Shown: positions 53,814 through 64,000 of the stretch, in pieces
How positions within the stretch are numbered: position 1 is the first letter of the stretch
How the letters are laid out: every line of letters starts with the position of its first letter
Source: Meconema thalassinum
Lineage: Eukaryota > Arthropoda > Insecta > Orthoptera > Tettigoniidae
NCBI GenBank assembly: GCA_946902985.2
Contig: OX336389.2
Coordinates: 279,231,527-279,295,526 of the forward strand
Direction: 5' to 3'
DNA length: 64,000 nucleotides
Notes under the pieces: model-generated
Told to the model about the DNA's origin: nothing
The model's input: the letters and a program-made list of their open reading frames with translations, nothing else
Database searches by the model: none
Made by a program: the position numbers and the translations under genes

Positions 53814-54056
53814 TAGAGTATAGAACACTGTGTCAAACCATGTGCTCACTGCTGTGTCTGCATGCTTGCAACACTGCTCGCTGTTGCCGTGGATACCGTT
53901 ACCCCTCTCGTCTCCACTCCTCACCTCACCCTTCAAGCGGATGACAGCTTTCACCGTTCACCTTTCGTAAATCAGAGTATAGCACTTTTCTTGGGATTAA
54001 GATCTTCAAACATAAACCTTTTGAATCCAATAACTGTTGGAATCTTTGATTGACAG

Positions 54057-54605
54057 TGCGTAGAAGATACGGTACAAGGCAATACAGTTGAAATTCTTGA
54101 ACTCCTTGATAATGACGCAATTATCACGCCTGAAAGGTATTGGGAGGTCTTCGGTTACCATGGAACAGTTTTCGGAATGGGAAATGATAGGCCTGTATAC
54201 GACTGGAAGGTTGTGTCACAACAAAGCATGAAGAAACCTGGGCAATGGCATTTCAAATTTGAAACAGCGAAGAGATTCGTCATTACTCGAGGGGTGTCTC
54301 CATCTGCTCCTATACTAGTTATAGGTGAGCCCTGGTATCAAATTGACATAGGAATTTCAGAGAGCGTTTTTAAACCAACTGTGGACGTTTCACGTTTAAC
54401 TTTACCATTGATTCCAGTTGGTGTCACAATAAATGGATCAAAAATTGCTGAAGTAAAAAGGTTGTTGGAACTTTATTTTGGTGATCGGTGGGAGGTAAAT
54501 CCTGATTTGCAGTTCTACAGTGTTGTACTTAATCGAGATACAAATGATGAAGTGTCAGAGGATGAGTGGGAGGGGGGTATGATGGAGGATGCTGATGAGT
54601 TTTAA
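54057..54605 (+). CDS. Hypothetical protein, probable terminal exon
   Basis: I do not recognise this protein. After an acceptor-like 'ctttgattgacag' (AG at 54055-54056) the frame is open for about 182 codons to TAA at 54603; the first ATG is at 54177. It includes 'YWEVFGYHGTVFGMGNDRP', 'GQWHFKFETAKRFVITRG', 'SAPILVIGEPWYQIDIG' and 'LYFGDRWEVNPDLQFYSVVL', and ends in an acidic tail ('DEVSEDEWEGG', 'EDADEF'). Residue composition looks like a folded, expressed protein, with no transmembrane segment. A TGA directly precedes the acceptor, consistent with an intron. It lies inside the candidate element 52872-55105, so it may be transposon-encoded; a host gene exon is the alternative. Confidence 0.55.
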   Translation, partial: CVEDTVQGNTVEILELLDNDAIITPERYWEVFGYHGTVFGMGNDRPVYDWKVVSQQSMKKPGQWHFKFETAKRFVITRGVSPSAPILVIGEPWYQIDIGISESVFKPTVDVSRLTLPLIPVGVTINGSKIAEVKRLLELYFGDRWEVNPDLQFYSVVLNRDTNDEVSEDEWEGGMMEDADEF

Positions 54606-54718
54606 GGATTGGAAACTCACTTTCTAAGTGTTAAACAACTATTATTAAATTTAGCTTGAACTCTATTCTGAGAGTACCATACAAACAGAAATATCTGAAT
54701 TTTGTATGCTTATTCATT

Positions 54719-54724
54719 AATAAA
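54719..54724 (+). promoter_or_regulatory. Poly(A) signal
   Basis: AATAAA lies 114 bp after the stop of the 54057-54605 frame, a normal distance for a 3' UTR. Confidence 0.5.
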
Positions 54725-55269
54725 AGATGTTTTCAGTACTACCTATATCCTTCGATTTAATGTTCAACTCTATTTTTACTTTGATTGCAATCGTATTGCT
54801 TACTAACCATGCTGAATAGTTAAGTGCAATTACGTTTCTATCTTCATTTTAGAATCGAAGAGTCTCTTGTCCAATGTATTTGTTTTCAATTTGTCTCTTG
54901 TCCATCCTTTAGTTTCAAAATGACCTTTGTCCAAATTAATTTCTCACATTATAGCAAAACTGACGAGTCTGTGCAGGCAATATTGAGATAAAATATAACT
55001 GATGATACAAAGCATATCAAGAAAGTATTTAGGTATGAAAACGTTTTTCGTTATTTACCACAAATTTAGGAAGTTCGACATGGTCGTTTTGAAACTGACC
55101 ACCTCAGTTGATTTATTCCCTTACTTCCAAATACAAAAATAGTTAAATACTTTTCCGAATCCCACTCAAAAGAGCCATATTCATGATTTCTGTAGTACCT
55201 AAGAAAACTAAATGATATGCGACTACCTAAAAATACCTAATTGTAGTTCTCTTCCGTTTTCTTGAAGTA

Positions 55270-57300
55270 TATTCGAAGAGAGACCACAACGAGTGCGTAC
55301 GGAGATTCGAGAAGTGTATGATACTTTGAAAAATTCAATTAAGGAAGCAGCCACGGCATCAGTTCCTCACGACAGAATGTCTACGAGGAGAAGTAAACTG
55401 AGTGAAAACACTATAAGACTCTTGGATGAAAGAGCGAAACTGTTGCAATCAAGAGACGAATCCCGTCTAAAGAGAATACAATATGCAGAGTTCAATAAAT
55501 TAACTAAAAGAGAAATCTGAAATGATTTGAGGCGCTACAAGCGGAAACTTATAGAGGACGTTATCGACTCAACAAAATCAGTGAAAAGAGCTACTGTAGA
55601 AACGAACTGTGTGAAGGGAGAAATTGGATACCAATTATGCAAAATAAGAGAGGAGAAAAAGTGACAAAAAGAGATGATTTGGTGGAATGTGCAACTGATT
55701 TCTAAAGATCCTTATATTCCATGCCAATAAAAGAGTTATAAGAACTTGCAGAAAGTCATCTGAATCATACGGATGCCGAAACAGACGAAGTGTTGCCCAT
55801 TCTTCTGAGCGAAGTGAGAGCTGTGATCTCATACTTGAAACTTGGAAAGAGCCCTGGAGATGATGGCATTTACAACGAACTCTTGAAAATAGGAATAGAG
55901 GAACTTATTTCACCAGTAACCGAAATATTTAATAACATTTTATCCAGGGAAGAAATCCCAGAGCAGTGGACAGCGAACACCATCATCTTATTACATAAGA
56001 AAGGCAACAGAGATAGCCTAGATAACTACAGACCGGTGAGTCTTATGTCCAATCTATACAAGCTATTCTCAAAAATAATACTTCGCCGAATTACGAGAAC
56101 TCTGGATGAAAATGAACCCACAGAGCAAGCTGGATTCCGAGCAGGACACTCGACAGCAGATCACCTGCAAACCATGACGCAAATAATAGAGAAGGCCGAA
56201 GAGTATAACCTGAAGTTGTACATAGCATTCGTAGATTATGCGAAAGCCTTCGACTCGGTGGACCAACCAAGCGTCGTGAAAGCACAACGCACTCAAGGGA
56301 TCCCAACGAAGTAGGCTACTTGCGGGCGCTTTCAAAACTGTATTTAAACAGCTGGGCAAAAGTCCGAATGGAAAAAGAAGGCAATACATTCTATCTACAG
56401 CGAGGCGTAAGACAAGGCGATCCATTATCACCTAAACTGTTCACGAGCGTTTTAGAGGACATATTTCGGAAGTTAAAATGAGGGCACAAATACGGAATCA
56501 CAATCAACGGTATTAGACTGACGAACTTAAGATTTGCCGATGATGTGATCCTGTTTGCAAAATCGAGTTCGAGGCAGGAAGAAATGTTAAAAGATCTGCA
56601 TGAGGAGAGCAACAAAGTTGACTTGAGCCTCAATCCCAGCAAGACGAAAGTTATGACAAATCATGAAGCAAGGAAACTCATGGTGAAAGGAAAAGAAGTA
56701 GAATAGGCCTACGTGTCAAACTTTGTCTATCTGGGCCAGTCACTATCTTTTTAGCAAAATATGGACAAGGAAATCAACAGGCGGATATCGTCAGCATGGC
56801 AAAAATTCTGGAGCCTGTCCTTCATATTGAACAGCAGAGATCATTGCCTGAAGACAAAAAGGCGAGTGATGGACTCGTGTGTACTTCCCGTTCTCCTCTA
56901 TGGAGCACAAACGTGGTCAATAACTAAGAAGCAAGCTTCGAAGTTGGAAGTGTGCCAGAGGAAAATGGAGAGAAAACTTCTAAACATTACATCAAGGAAC
57001 AGAATTAGAAACGAGGAAATCAGGAAGAGGACAGGACTAGAGGATGTTATCACGAGGGCCAAGAAACTGAAATGGACATGGGTAGGCCATGTACTGAGAA
57101 TGGATCACGCAAGGTGGGCCTACTCAACTACAGTGTGGGAGCCAAGAGATGGAAGAAGAAACCCCGGCCGTCCGAAGACCAGATGGTCAGACGAATTCCA
57201 GTCGACGATCGGGAAGCAGTGGATGAGAGTGGCAGGTCAACGGAATTCGTGGAGGACTATCGTCGAAACAGTTTGTTTGAAACATCCCTAGACTCATCGT
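55270..57300 (+). pseudogene. Second RTE-type LINE, decayed EN-less fragment
   Basis: Only the linker, reverse transcriptase and C-terminal region remain, in at least three frames (55293-55520, 55790-56314, about 56330-56660, 56761-57291). Landmarks are 'LGKSPGDDGIYNELLKIG', 'IILLHKKGNRDSLDNYRPV', 'FVDYAKAFDSVD', 'RQGDPLSPKLF', 'RFADDVILF' (Asp pair at 56539-56544) and 'KLKWTWVGHVLRMD'. In-frame stops occur (for example at 56480 and 56703). It differs clearly in sequence from the intact LINE at 45792, so it is another lineage. No endonuclease domain, poly(A) or target duplication was found. Confidence 0.85.
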
Positions 57301-58211
57301 CAGCTTAGATAAATCTCCAGGATAATATTAACTAGGTCCAAGTTTTACGAGTGAAAATGTTTAACATAATACGATCATTTGTGAGGAAGATGAATAAGAG
57401 TGTAAATAGTCAGGACTATTAGTTCTAAGTTACTATTAAAGGAAAATGTTTATCAGCGTAGCTCATCTGATGAAATATCTCAGAGCTAACCTGCTAGCAG
57501 GAGGTCTTAGCCCTTGATGGGATTTACCAATGGCTAATAATAAAAATATAAATAAAAATAAAAATCGAATTTTTAGTCTATAATTATTAAAAGTAAAACA
57601 CAAGACAGTGTTTAATCCTAGATCTAGTTGATTGAGAGAAATCCTACCTGCCATATAATTCAAATACTTTCAGCACTTTTGAGGTTATATCGTATTGTTT
57701 GGTTATTTACTGTCAGGAAAATGGGAATAAATCTCTTATTGTTTCCAAGTTCCCTATATTCTAAATAAACAAAGTAAATTAAACAGGCAAGACTGTGAAA
57801 ATTACCTCTGACATCCTTGGTTTTATTGAATTTGGATAATTAACATATTTAAGGAGAGCAAATATTGCCTAAAAGTGTGAAGAACTCGGTGATAATTTGA
57901 TGACGTATCATTATGTATAATATTTACACTCTCGTTGCAGCAATCAGATTTTCTACTTACAATTAGGCATTAATTTTAAACTTTGCGCGGTTTATATCAA
58001 CCTTTGCTACACTTTAAACATAAAAACCTATTTAAAACCTATTCTTCTTATTAAAAACCTAAAAACAACTATTTTATGTTTTAGAAAACCTAAAATGACA
58101 ATTCCAAAAATCTAGAAATCCGGTCTATGGTAATAAATAATAAATATGGTGTGTTTTGCTATGGGTTCCATCCTATAATAATGTTTTTTGTTTGTTGTTT
58201 TTCTTTTATAA
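57301..58211. other. AT-rich stretch without gene
   Basis: No recognisable repeat or coding frame; short 'aacctaaaaa' runs at 58020-58100. Confidence 0.45.
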
Positions 58212-58918
58212 TGTTCAAAATTGAGTCGTCCAGTTGCAAAACTCGTTTAATCCACTTGTGAATAAGAATCATTTTCATGAGAAACGTTTCTCTGGACTTT
58301 GCCTCACACTTTTGTGTTTATTGTTTTCTACATTTTTCCTTTTTGCTTTGTGTTTTTGGTTTTGTGTTTGCTTTGTGCTTTTGCTATTGAATTTTACCTT
58401 TTGCTTTTCTTTCTTGGTTTTGTTTTTGTGCTTGTTTTCTGCTTTTGCTTTTTTGAATTTTGCTTTTTGCTTTGTTTTTCTTGTTTATTTGTTTTCTGCT
58501 TTTGCTTTTGTTTTTGAATTTTGCACTTTGCTTCGTGTTTTCTTGTTTTTGGTATTGTGTTTGTTTTCTGGAAAATCAAATTAAAACAAAACAAAATAAA
58601 CAAAACAAAATCGAAATAGAACAAAATAATCAAAACAAATACAAAATAAAATAAAATAAAAAGAAACAATAAAAACAAAAACAATTTAAAACAAAATAAA
58701 ATAAAACAAAATAAAAATAAACAAAACAAGATCAAAATATAACAAAACAAAATAAAATAAAATTAAATTAAACAAAATAAAACGAAATAAAATAAAGTAA
58801 AATAGAATAGAATAAAATAAAATAAAATAAAAATTAAATAAATTTAAAAAAATACGATATGATCCTTAGTCACAAGTGGATTAAACGTGTTTTGCAACTG
58901 GACGACTCAATTTGAAAT
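58212..58918. mobile_element. Fold-back element with simple-sequence arms
   Basis: A 46-bp end ('ttgagtcgtccagttgcaaa' and 'ctcgtttaatccacttgtga', 58221-58262) is inverted at 58870-58910. The left interior is T-rich ('ttttgctttgtgtttttgg' type) and the right interior is A-rich ('aaaacaaaataaaat' type), so the two halves are roughly complementary. This recalls foldback-type elements with repetitive inverted arms. The hydrophobic frames here are composition artefacts. Confidence 0.8.
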
Positions 58919-59092
58919 GAGCGCATACACCCGCGCCCGTATACCGGGCTCCACGGGCAGCTCCAGCACCCAGCCACCTAGCGACCTCCCTGGAAACTAA
59001 GGTATTGATCGAATGAGTCTAGTTTGCTGGGGCAGTTAGATAGCAGCCTTCAACAAATCGTCTGTAGATTTATTGATAGTTTTGCCGAAACT
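58919..59092 (+). promoter_or_regulatory. GC-richer leader before the MADF exon
   Basis: 58925-59000 is GC-rich ('acccgcgcccgtataccgg', 'gctccacgggcagctcc') in an AT-rich setting and precedes the ATG at 59093. It could be a 5' UTR or promoter. No TATA or clear initiator is evident. Confidence 0.3.
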
Positions 59093-59222
59093 ATGGATGA
59101 AGCACTGATAGCGGCTGTCTACAAGAGACAGCCATTGTGGAATACATCAGATGAACTGCACAAAATCACACTTGTGCAGAATAACCTGTGGGAGGAGGTG
59201 GCTGACGAAGTACAGATTGATG
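59093..59222 (+). CDS. First coding exon of an MADF-domain protein
   Basis: ATG at 59093 opens 'MDEALIAAVYKRQPLWNTSD', followed by 'LHKITLVQNNLWEEVADEV', and the exon ends at a consensus donor (GATG|GTGAGT, GT at 59223-59224; phase 1). This matches the first half of the MADF (Myb/SANT-like, Adf-1-type) DNA-binding domain: an N-terminal 'LI..V....LW', then a K-rich helix and a 'W..I/VA.E' helix. MADF proteins act in the nucleus as sequence-specific regulators. The frame is open upstream to 59024 but without a better ATG. The second half of the domain must lie in a later exon, which I cannot find before a SINE at 59670 and satellite from 60063. Because PIF/Harbinger transposons carry related Myb/SANT-like genes, a transposon origin remains possible. 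Confidence 0.65.
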
Positions 59223-59669
59223 GTGAGTAAGGGGCGAGGCCATTTGTATCCAATTTGCATGTATTGTCGTAGGTAATGCAACGAGTGAACATGAGTGAGC
59301 GAGCGACGATTCTAGAGGATGTCATAAGTACAAGTGGCATGTATCCTATTTTACGACTGGAATGAATAGTTAATGCAATCCTCTATATTCTTGTGGGTAG
59401 GTCTTCAATTAAATTATGAACAACTTAACCGTATTCAGAAAAGATCTATGTTACTGCCTTTGTAAACAAAATCACGACGAGATGCGAGTTGCCAAAGCGA
59501 GCTTTTAAATAAATCCAAGGAGGTTGGAATACTTCTCCACATATTCCAATTGTAATTCAAGATAGAACAGTTGTAATCCATATTAATCAAGTGAATTTCA
59601 GAAAAAAGTCATTTGTAATTAAGATTTGGCAACTGTAAACCAGAAAGGATTAAATGTAATCTTGTTTCA
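59223..59669 (+). other. Probable intron start
   Basis: This follows the donor at 59223. AT-rich, no further exon recognised. Confidence 0.4.
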
Positions 59670-60025
59670 TTTAGGGTCTTTGACATCGTGGTAATTTCAG
59701 CTCCGTGTTTTTGGGATACCGGTATATAAAGAATTCATCTGATAACCTTTGTTATTGTGCCAAGTGTGTATTTGTAATGGGGGTCTCATGTGAGGTACCA
59801 TCCCGGCATTTGCCAGGAGTAGAAGTAGGAAACCCACGGAAAACCATTTCCAGGATGGCTGAGGTCAGAGTCAACCCCACATCCTCACAGTTTTGCCTCA
59901 CGAGGCTAAGTGAACCCCGTGCCAACCCTCAGCCCAAATTTAAATTTCTTGGCAGAGCCAGGAGTCGAATCCGGACCTCAGGGGAGACAGCCAAGATTGT
60001 TTGCCACTGGACTACAAGGCGGTTG
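59670..60025 (-). repeat. SINE-A copy
   Basis: Tail 'tttagggtctttgacatcg', core 'gaaaaccatttccaggatgg', head 'aggagtcgaatccggacc' and 'gccactggactacaagg'. Confidence 0.87.
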
Positions 60026-60062
60026 ATCAAATTTAATTCTAATTATTCAATTACAATTCATA

Positions 60063-61700
60063 AAACATTGGCTCTGATTCAGAATAATCAATTGTGATTA
60101 ATAAATCATTGGCTCTGATTCAGAATAATCAAATGTGATTAATAAAACATTGGCTCTGAATCAAAAATATATCAATTGTGTTTAATTAAACATTGGCTCT
60201 GATTCAGAATAATCAATTGTGATTAATACGTCATTAGCTCTAATTCAGAATAATAAGTTGTTATTAATAAATCATTGGCTCTGATTCAGAATAATCAATT
60301 GTGTTTAATAATAAATTTGCTCTGATTCAGAATAATCAATTGTGATTGATAGAACATTGTCTCTGATTCAGAATAATCAATTGAGATTGATAAAACATTG
60401 GCTCTGATTCAGAATAATCAATCGTGATTAATAAAACAATGGATCTGATTCAGATTAATCAATTGTGATTAATAAAACATTGGATCTGATTCAGAATAAT
60501 CAATTGTGATTAATAAATCATTGGCTCTGATTCAGAATATTCAATCGTGATTAATAAATCATTGGATCTGATTCAGAATAATCAATTGTGATTAAAAACA
60601 TTGGTTCTGATTCAGAATAATCAATTGTGATCAATAAATCATTGGTTCTGATTCTGAATAATCAATTGTGATTTATACATCATTGGCTCTGATTCAGAAT
60701 GATCAATTGTGATCAATAAATCATTGGCTCTGATTCAGACTAATCAATTTTGATTAATAAATAATTGGCTCTGATTCAGAATAATCAATTGTGATTAATA
60801 AAACATTGGCTCTGATTCAGAATAATCAATTGTGATTAATAAATCATTGGCTCTGATTCAGAATAATCAATCGTGATTAATAAATCATTGGATCTGATTC
60901 AGAATAATCAATTGTGATTAAAAACATTGGTTCTGATTCAGAATAATCAATTGTGATCAATAAATCATTGGTTCTGATTCTGAATAATCAATTGTGATTT
61001 ATACAACATTGGCTCTGATTCAGAATAATCAATTGTGATTAATAAATCATTGGCTCTGATTCAGGATAATCAATTGTGATTAATGAAACATCGGCTCTGA
61101 TTTAGAACAATCAATTGTGATTAATAAATCATTGGCTCTGATTCAGAATGATCAATTGTAATTTATAAAACATTGGCTGTCATTCAGAATGATCAATTGT
61201 GATTAGTAAATCATTGGATCTGATTCAGAATAATCAATTGTGATTAAAAACATTGGTTCTGATTCAGAATAATCAATTGTGATCAATAAATCATTGGTTC
61301 TGGTTCTGAATAATCAATTGTGATTTATACAACATTGGCTCTGATTCAGAATAATCAATTGTGATTAATAAATCATTGGCTCTGATTCAGGATAATCAAT
61401 TGTGATTAATGAAACATCGGCTCTGATTTAGAACAATCAATTGTGATTAATAAATCATTGGCTCTGATTCAGAATGATCAATTGTAATTTATAAAACATT
61501 GGCTGTCATTCAGAATGATCAATTGTGATTAGTAAATCATTGGCTCTGATTCATAGTGATCAATTGTAATTCATAAAACATTGGCTGTGATTCAAAATGA
61601 TCAATTGTGATTAATAAATCATTGGCTCTGATTCAGAATGATCAATTGTAATTCATAAAACATTGGCTGTGATTCAGAATGATCAACTGTGATTCACGAA
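60063..61700 (+). repeat. 41-bp satellite with 326-bp higher-order repeat
   Basis: About 40 monomers of 'attggctctgattcagaata' plus 'atcaattgtgattaataaat' (c). Diagnostic shortened monomers ('gattaaaaacattggttctg') start at 60591, 60917 and 61243, exactly 326 bp apart (about eight monomers). The last third has another variant set ('gatcaattgtaatttataaa'). Confidence 0.96.
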
Positions 61701-62482
61701 TCATCAATTATTTTCATTTAGAAATTACCCATCGGTTTGTTTTCGACTAGTTGGTAATATTGTGATCGAACAGCTCACGTTTCACCACGTTTCACCATGC
61801 ACTTGCAATTAAACAATCTGAATTACAACTCATACTTTTATCATTAGAACTGATCTTTCCTGGGTTACATCTGTAGAAGTGTTCTCGACGCTAGCATCGC
61901 GTACAGAATTAAAATCTGCCATTATAATAGGGTAAGCTGCCAAAGACAACGGATAGCATGACTCCCACGACGTCAATGTTCTGAAACCAACGTGACAATC
62001 AGCTGTGTCGTAATACTTTTCCAACCTGTTCGGATAGTATACATCGCGAATGGCGTCAAGAATCCAATGCTAGCATGAGAATCAGTCTTTGGCAGATCAA
62101 ATAACTTGGATTAACTATTACAATGCATTGATTAGAGTAACAGTAAAGAGCAGCAATTTCCTCTTAACCTCGTATCATGGTAGCGTTCAATTCTCTACAT
62201 CACGGCCTGCCACGTATGGGTATGTGCAGTAGGCTACTTCTAGTATCGGTGAAGAAGTCAATAAAATGGGAGATAAGACCACTAATCCTTTTTAAACAAA
62301 TTATCAGCGTTAAGATAATAAGCAAGGTGTGGTAATTGCTCACTGATAACATGCATTTTTCTGAAATAAGGGAATAGAGCACTATAATTGGCTGATTATA
62401 ATCACATTCTTACACGTTATTGGCCCAACTAGAAAGAGTGACATATGGGGTGAATAGACGTTACAGCCTGATCAGAGTCATA
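61701..62482. other. No feature recognised
   Basis: Short frames only (for example 61830-62024, minus). No domain. Confidence 0.45.
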
Positions 62483-63475
62483 GTCATTCTGCGAGTCCAT
62501 GTATGAACCGTGCAATCATCTCTTTGGATACATATAAAGAGATAATATTATCAGTATTAAAATATTCAAATTATGAATAATTTGTTATATATTATCATGG
62601 TAATTCACGTATTTGTTCTATGAGATTCAGTAACTAAGTAGTCTGTCTGTTGGATAGCCAGCCCGAAGGCTGGTTGGATCCTCAAAAAGTAACGCCGTTG
62701 GGCAGACCTATATTGAGGCGTACTAGGCAAATTGAGGAGTGAGGTAATTTGCCATTGCTTTCCTCATTGAGTCAGAACAGCAGTACTAACCCTATGAGTA
62801 GAACCTTTCACAGCATTCACAGGCACTGACTGTGCCCTGAATGTCATTACTAAGCACCACCCATACCTCAGTAGCTTCCATATAATCACAGCCATGAGTG
62901 AGACTGAGGCATCGGTGAAAAGCCACATTTTACTCTAGCCTGTGCCAACCGACAAATGCAAATGTACTGCATACATCAAGAGATGGCAAACAGGCCGCAC
63001 TACGTAGTATGATGTCTATTAATGTTTTCGTCTAGGGCGTGGTTCATTTTCAAAGATGCGTTTTCACTTATGGTAAAGCAATTCATCAATACATCCTTGG
63101 TACATAATTCAGAGCTTATGAACCTATGCTGTAGTCTTTGTCAAACATGGTGTCTCGAATGATCATTCTGCGACTCCATGTACGAACCATGCAAACATCT
63201 AAATGTAGGTATATACATAGATAATATTATTAGTAATAAAATATTCAAATTATGAATGTTATGTTATATACCTAGGTATTATCCTGTCCAATCACTTATT
63301 TGTTCTATGAGATTCTATAACTACGTAGTATGGTGTCTATTAATGTTTTTGTCTAGGGCATGGTTAATTTTCCAAGATGCTTTAGTATTTATGGTGAAAT
63401 AATTCATCAATACATCCTTGGTTCGTAACTCAGAGCTTATGAACCTATGTCAAACATGGTGTCTCGAATCGATCA
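62483..63475 (+). repeat. Tandem duplication of about 325 bp, first copy interrupted
   Basis: 'tcattctgcgagtccatgt' and 'ttgttctatgagattcagt' (62483-62636) match 63162-63325. 'gtctattaatgttttcgtct' and 'cttatgaacctatg' (63008-63161) match 63330-63475. The first unit is split by the insertion at 62641-62998. Confidence 0.85.
62641..62998 (+). mobile_element. 358-bp dispersed repeat with 10-bp target duplication
   Basis: It is bordered by actaagtagt (62631-62640) and actacgtagt (62999-63008), and its absence from the parallel unit at about 63325 confirms the insertion. The content ('gccagcccgaaggctggttgg', 'ggcgtactaggcaaattgag', 'gtttgccattgctttcctc'-like, 'cactgactgtgccctgaatg') looks like a SINE-type repeat but lacks a tRNA head. 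No coding capacity. Confidence 0.75.
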
Positions 63476-63732
63476 TTCCACTTTGAAAAATGAAGTCCCT
63501 CTCTCCTTGATATAAGCGACGCCATTCATGCGCGATTACAGATTACATGTTCTGGTGGAGATTGGCAGTAAAGAGATCAAATGGACGTTTCATGATGGAA
63601 CAGTGCACTCTTATTTAATGCATTTAAATAATAATAATAATAATACATTCAGGTGCAGATAACATATGTCACTCCTTCTAGTAGCAAATTATTGCTTTTC
63701 CTTTAAGGTGATTTAAATGGGTTTGCATCAGA
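63476..63732. other. Unique stretch with (AAT)n
   Basis: (AAT)5 at about 63629-63643. Nothing else seen. Confidence 0.45.
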
Positions 63733-63741
63733 ATTCAGTAT

Positions 63742-63870
63742 GAATGAAATTCCACATCCTGCTTCCAGTCTCCGACCGGGTCAGGAATGGAATGAATGAA
63801 GCCCCAATCTAGCGGCGAGGATATGAACTGTGCCGGCTGCCGAAGCCTGTCGCACTCCTCTGGGGCAATG
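63742..63870 (-). repeat. 5'-truncated SINE-H with target duplication
   Basis: Only the 3' part of SINE-H is present ('ctgcttccagtctccgacc', 'gcggcgaggatatgaactg', 'cactcctctggggcaatg'). It is bounded by attcagtat at 63733-63741 and 63871-63879. Confidence 0.87.
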
Positions 63871-64000
63871 ATTCAGTATAATGAGCTAAATCGTAGCACA
63901 GGAATGCATGGCCTGGGACAATCCATCATGGTATTGTCGTCATTAATTTATGTTGAATTGTGATCACGGTATATATACAAGAGCATCAGGAAGTTAAACT

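Larger units (their letters stand above)
52872..55105 (+). mobile_element. Candidate DNA element with 21-bp inverted termini and an unknown ORF
   Basis: A 21-bp word beginning GAGGTGGTCAGTTTC at 52872 is perfectly inverted at 55085-55105. Near both ends, a motif like 'tcaaaacggctcttgtcca' recurs in direct orientation: 52891, 53031, 54853, 54884 and 54912, with weaker cases at 52980, 53089 and 53153. Inside lie a fold-back (53541-53813) and the open frame 54057-54605 with a poly(A) signal. The combination of inverted tips, subterminal repeats and an ORF suggests a DNA transposon, but I cannot assign a superfamily and see no target duplication. Confidence 0.45.

Noticed and set aside
53862..54053. 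Upstream extension of the 54057-54605 frame through the TGA at 54051
   Set aside because: Same frame, but the stop coincides with an acceptor-like site, and the upstream peptide lacks the character of the downstream one. An intron is the simpler reading.
58234..58750. Hydrophobic, membrane-protein-like ORFs on both strands
   Set aside because: Phe/Leu/Cys richness comes from T-rich and A-rich simple sequence inside a fold-back element.
60063..61700. CRISPR-like regular repeats
   Set aside because: Monomers are contiguous without unique spacers, divergence is graded, and the setting is eukaryotic. It is a satellite.

Overview
This window looks like intergenic DNA from a large, AT-rich, transposon-laden arthropod genome, most likely an insect. 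No prokaryotic gene organisation is visible. The evidence is a dense set of tRNA-headed SINEs, plus remnants of piggyBac, Tc1/mariner, MULE, hAT, Helitron and RTE elements. Spliceosomal signals and an exon of an MADF (Adf-1-like) domain protein are also present. An orthopteroid insect is plausible from the SINE style, but that is inference.

Layout. 1-2.4 kb: a SINE relic and a CTCAAGG-rich cluster. 2.4-6.2 kb: a piggyBac-like element (inner) inserted at TTAA into an older piggyBac-like element (outer), with a SINE inside the inner one. 6.3-9.6 kb: a 44-bp satellite with higher-order structure, an inversion and a duplicated terminator-like spacer. 9.7-15.2 kb: a fold-back element and nested SINEs. 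16.3-19.2 kb: a hAT-type MITE with an 8-bp target duplication and a Tc1-like relic split by a SINE. 19.6-20.7 kb: a 55-bp minisatellite whose unit resembles a Pol III B box. 21-25.6 kb: a hairpin-bearing MITE family, a 330-bp SINE palindrome and a MULE remnant. 26-29.3 kb: the least repetitive part, with weak exon-like signals. 29.4-30.5 and 43.5-44.8 kb: two copies of an unclassified 1.15-1.3 kb repeat (RepX) carrying a tRNA-like module. 33.2-34.0 kb: a non-autonomous Helitron. 35.5-36.8 and 52.3-52.9 kb: copies of a repeat ending in a broken PHD-like zinc-finger tail. 39.6-40.2 kb: a head-to-head palindromic cluster. 45.8-48.9 kb: an almost complete RTE-type LINE with an uninterrupted ORF and a 14-bp target duplication, followed by a 5S rRNA-derived pseudogene. 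52.9-55.1 kb: a candidate DNA element with inverted termini, repeated subterminal motifs and one spliced-looking ORF of unknown function. 55.3-57.3 kb: a decayed second RTE-type LINE. 58.2-58.9 kb: a simple-sequence fold-back. 59.1 kb: the MADF exon. 60.1-61.7 kb: a 41-bp satellite with a 326-bp higher-order period. 62.5-63.5 kb: a tandem duplication split by a precisely delimited 358-bp insertion.

How it works together. Only two items are plausible non-transposon coding sequence (the MADF exon and, less surely, the 54.1-54.6 kb ORF), and both might still belong to transposons. The rest is best read as a layered record of insertions. Target duplications, shared SINE cores and tails, and nested positions give a relative chronology. 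The RTE LINE and several 5'-truncated SINE copies fit target-primed retroposition, but no LINE tail matching a SINE tail was found here.
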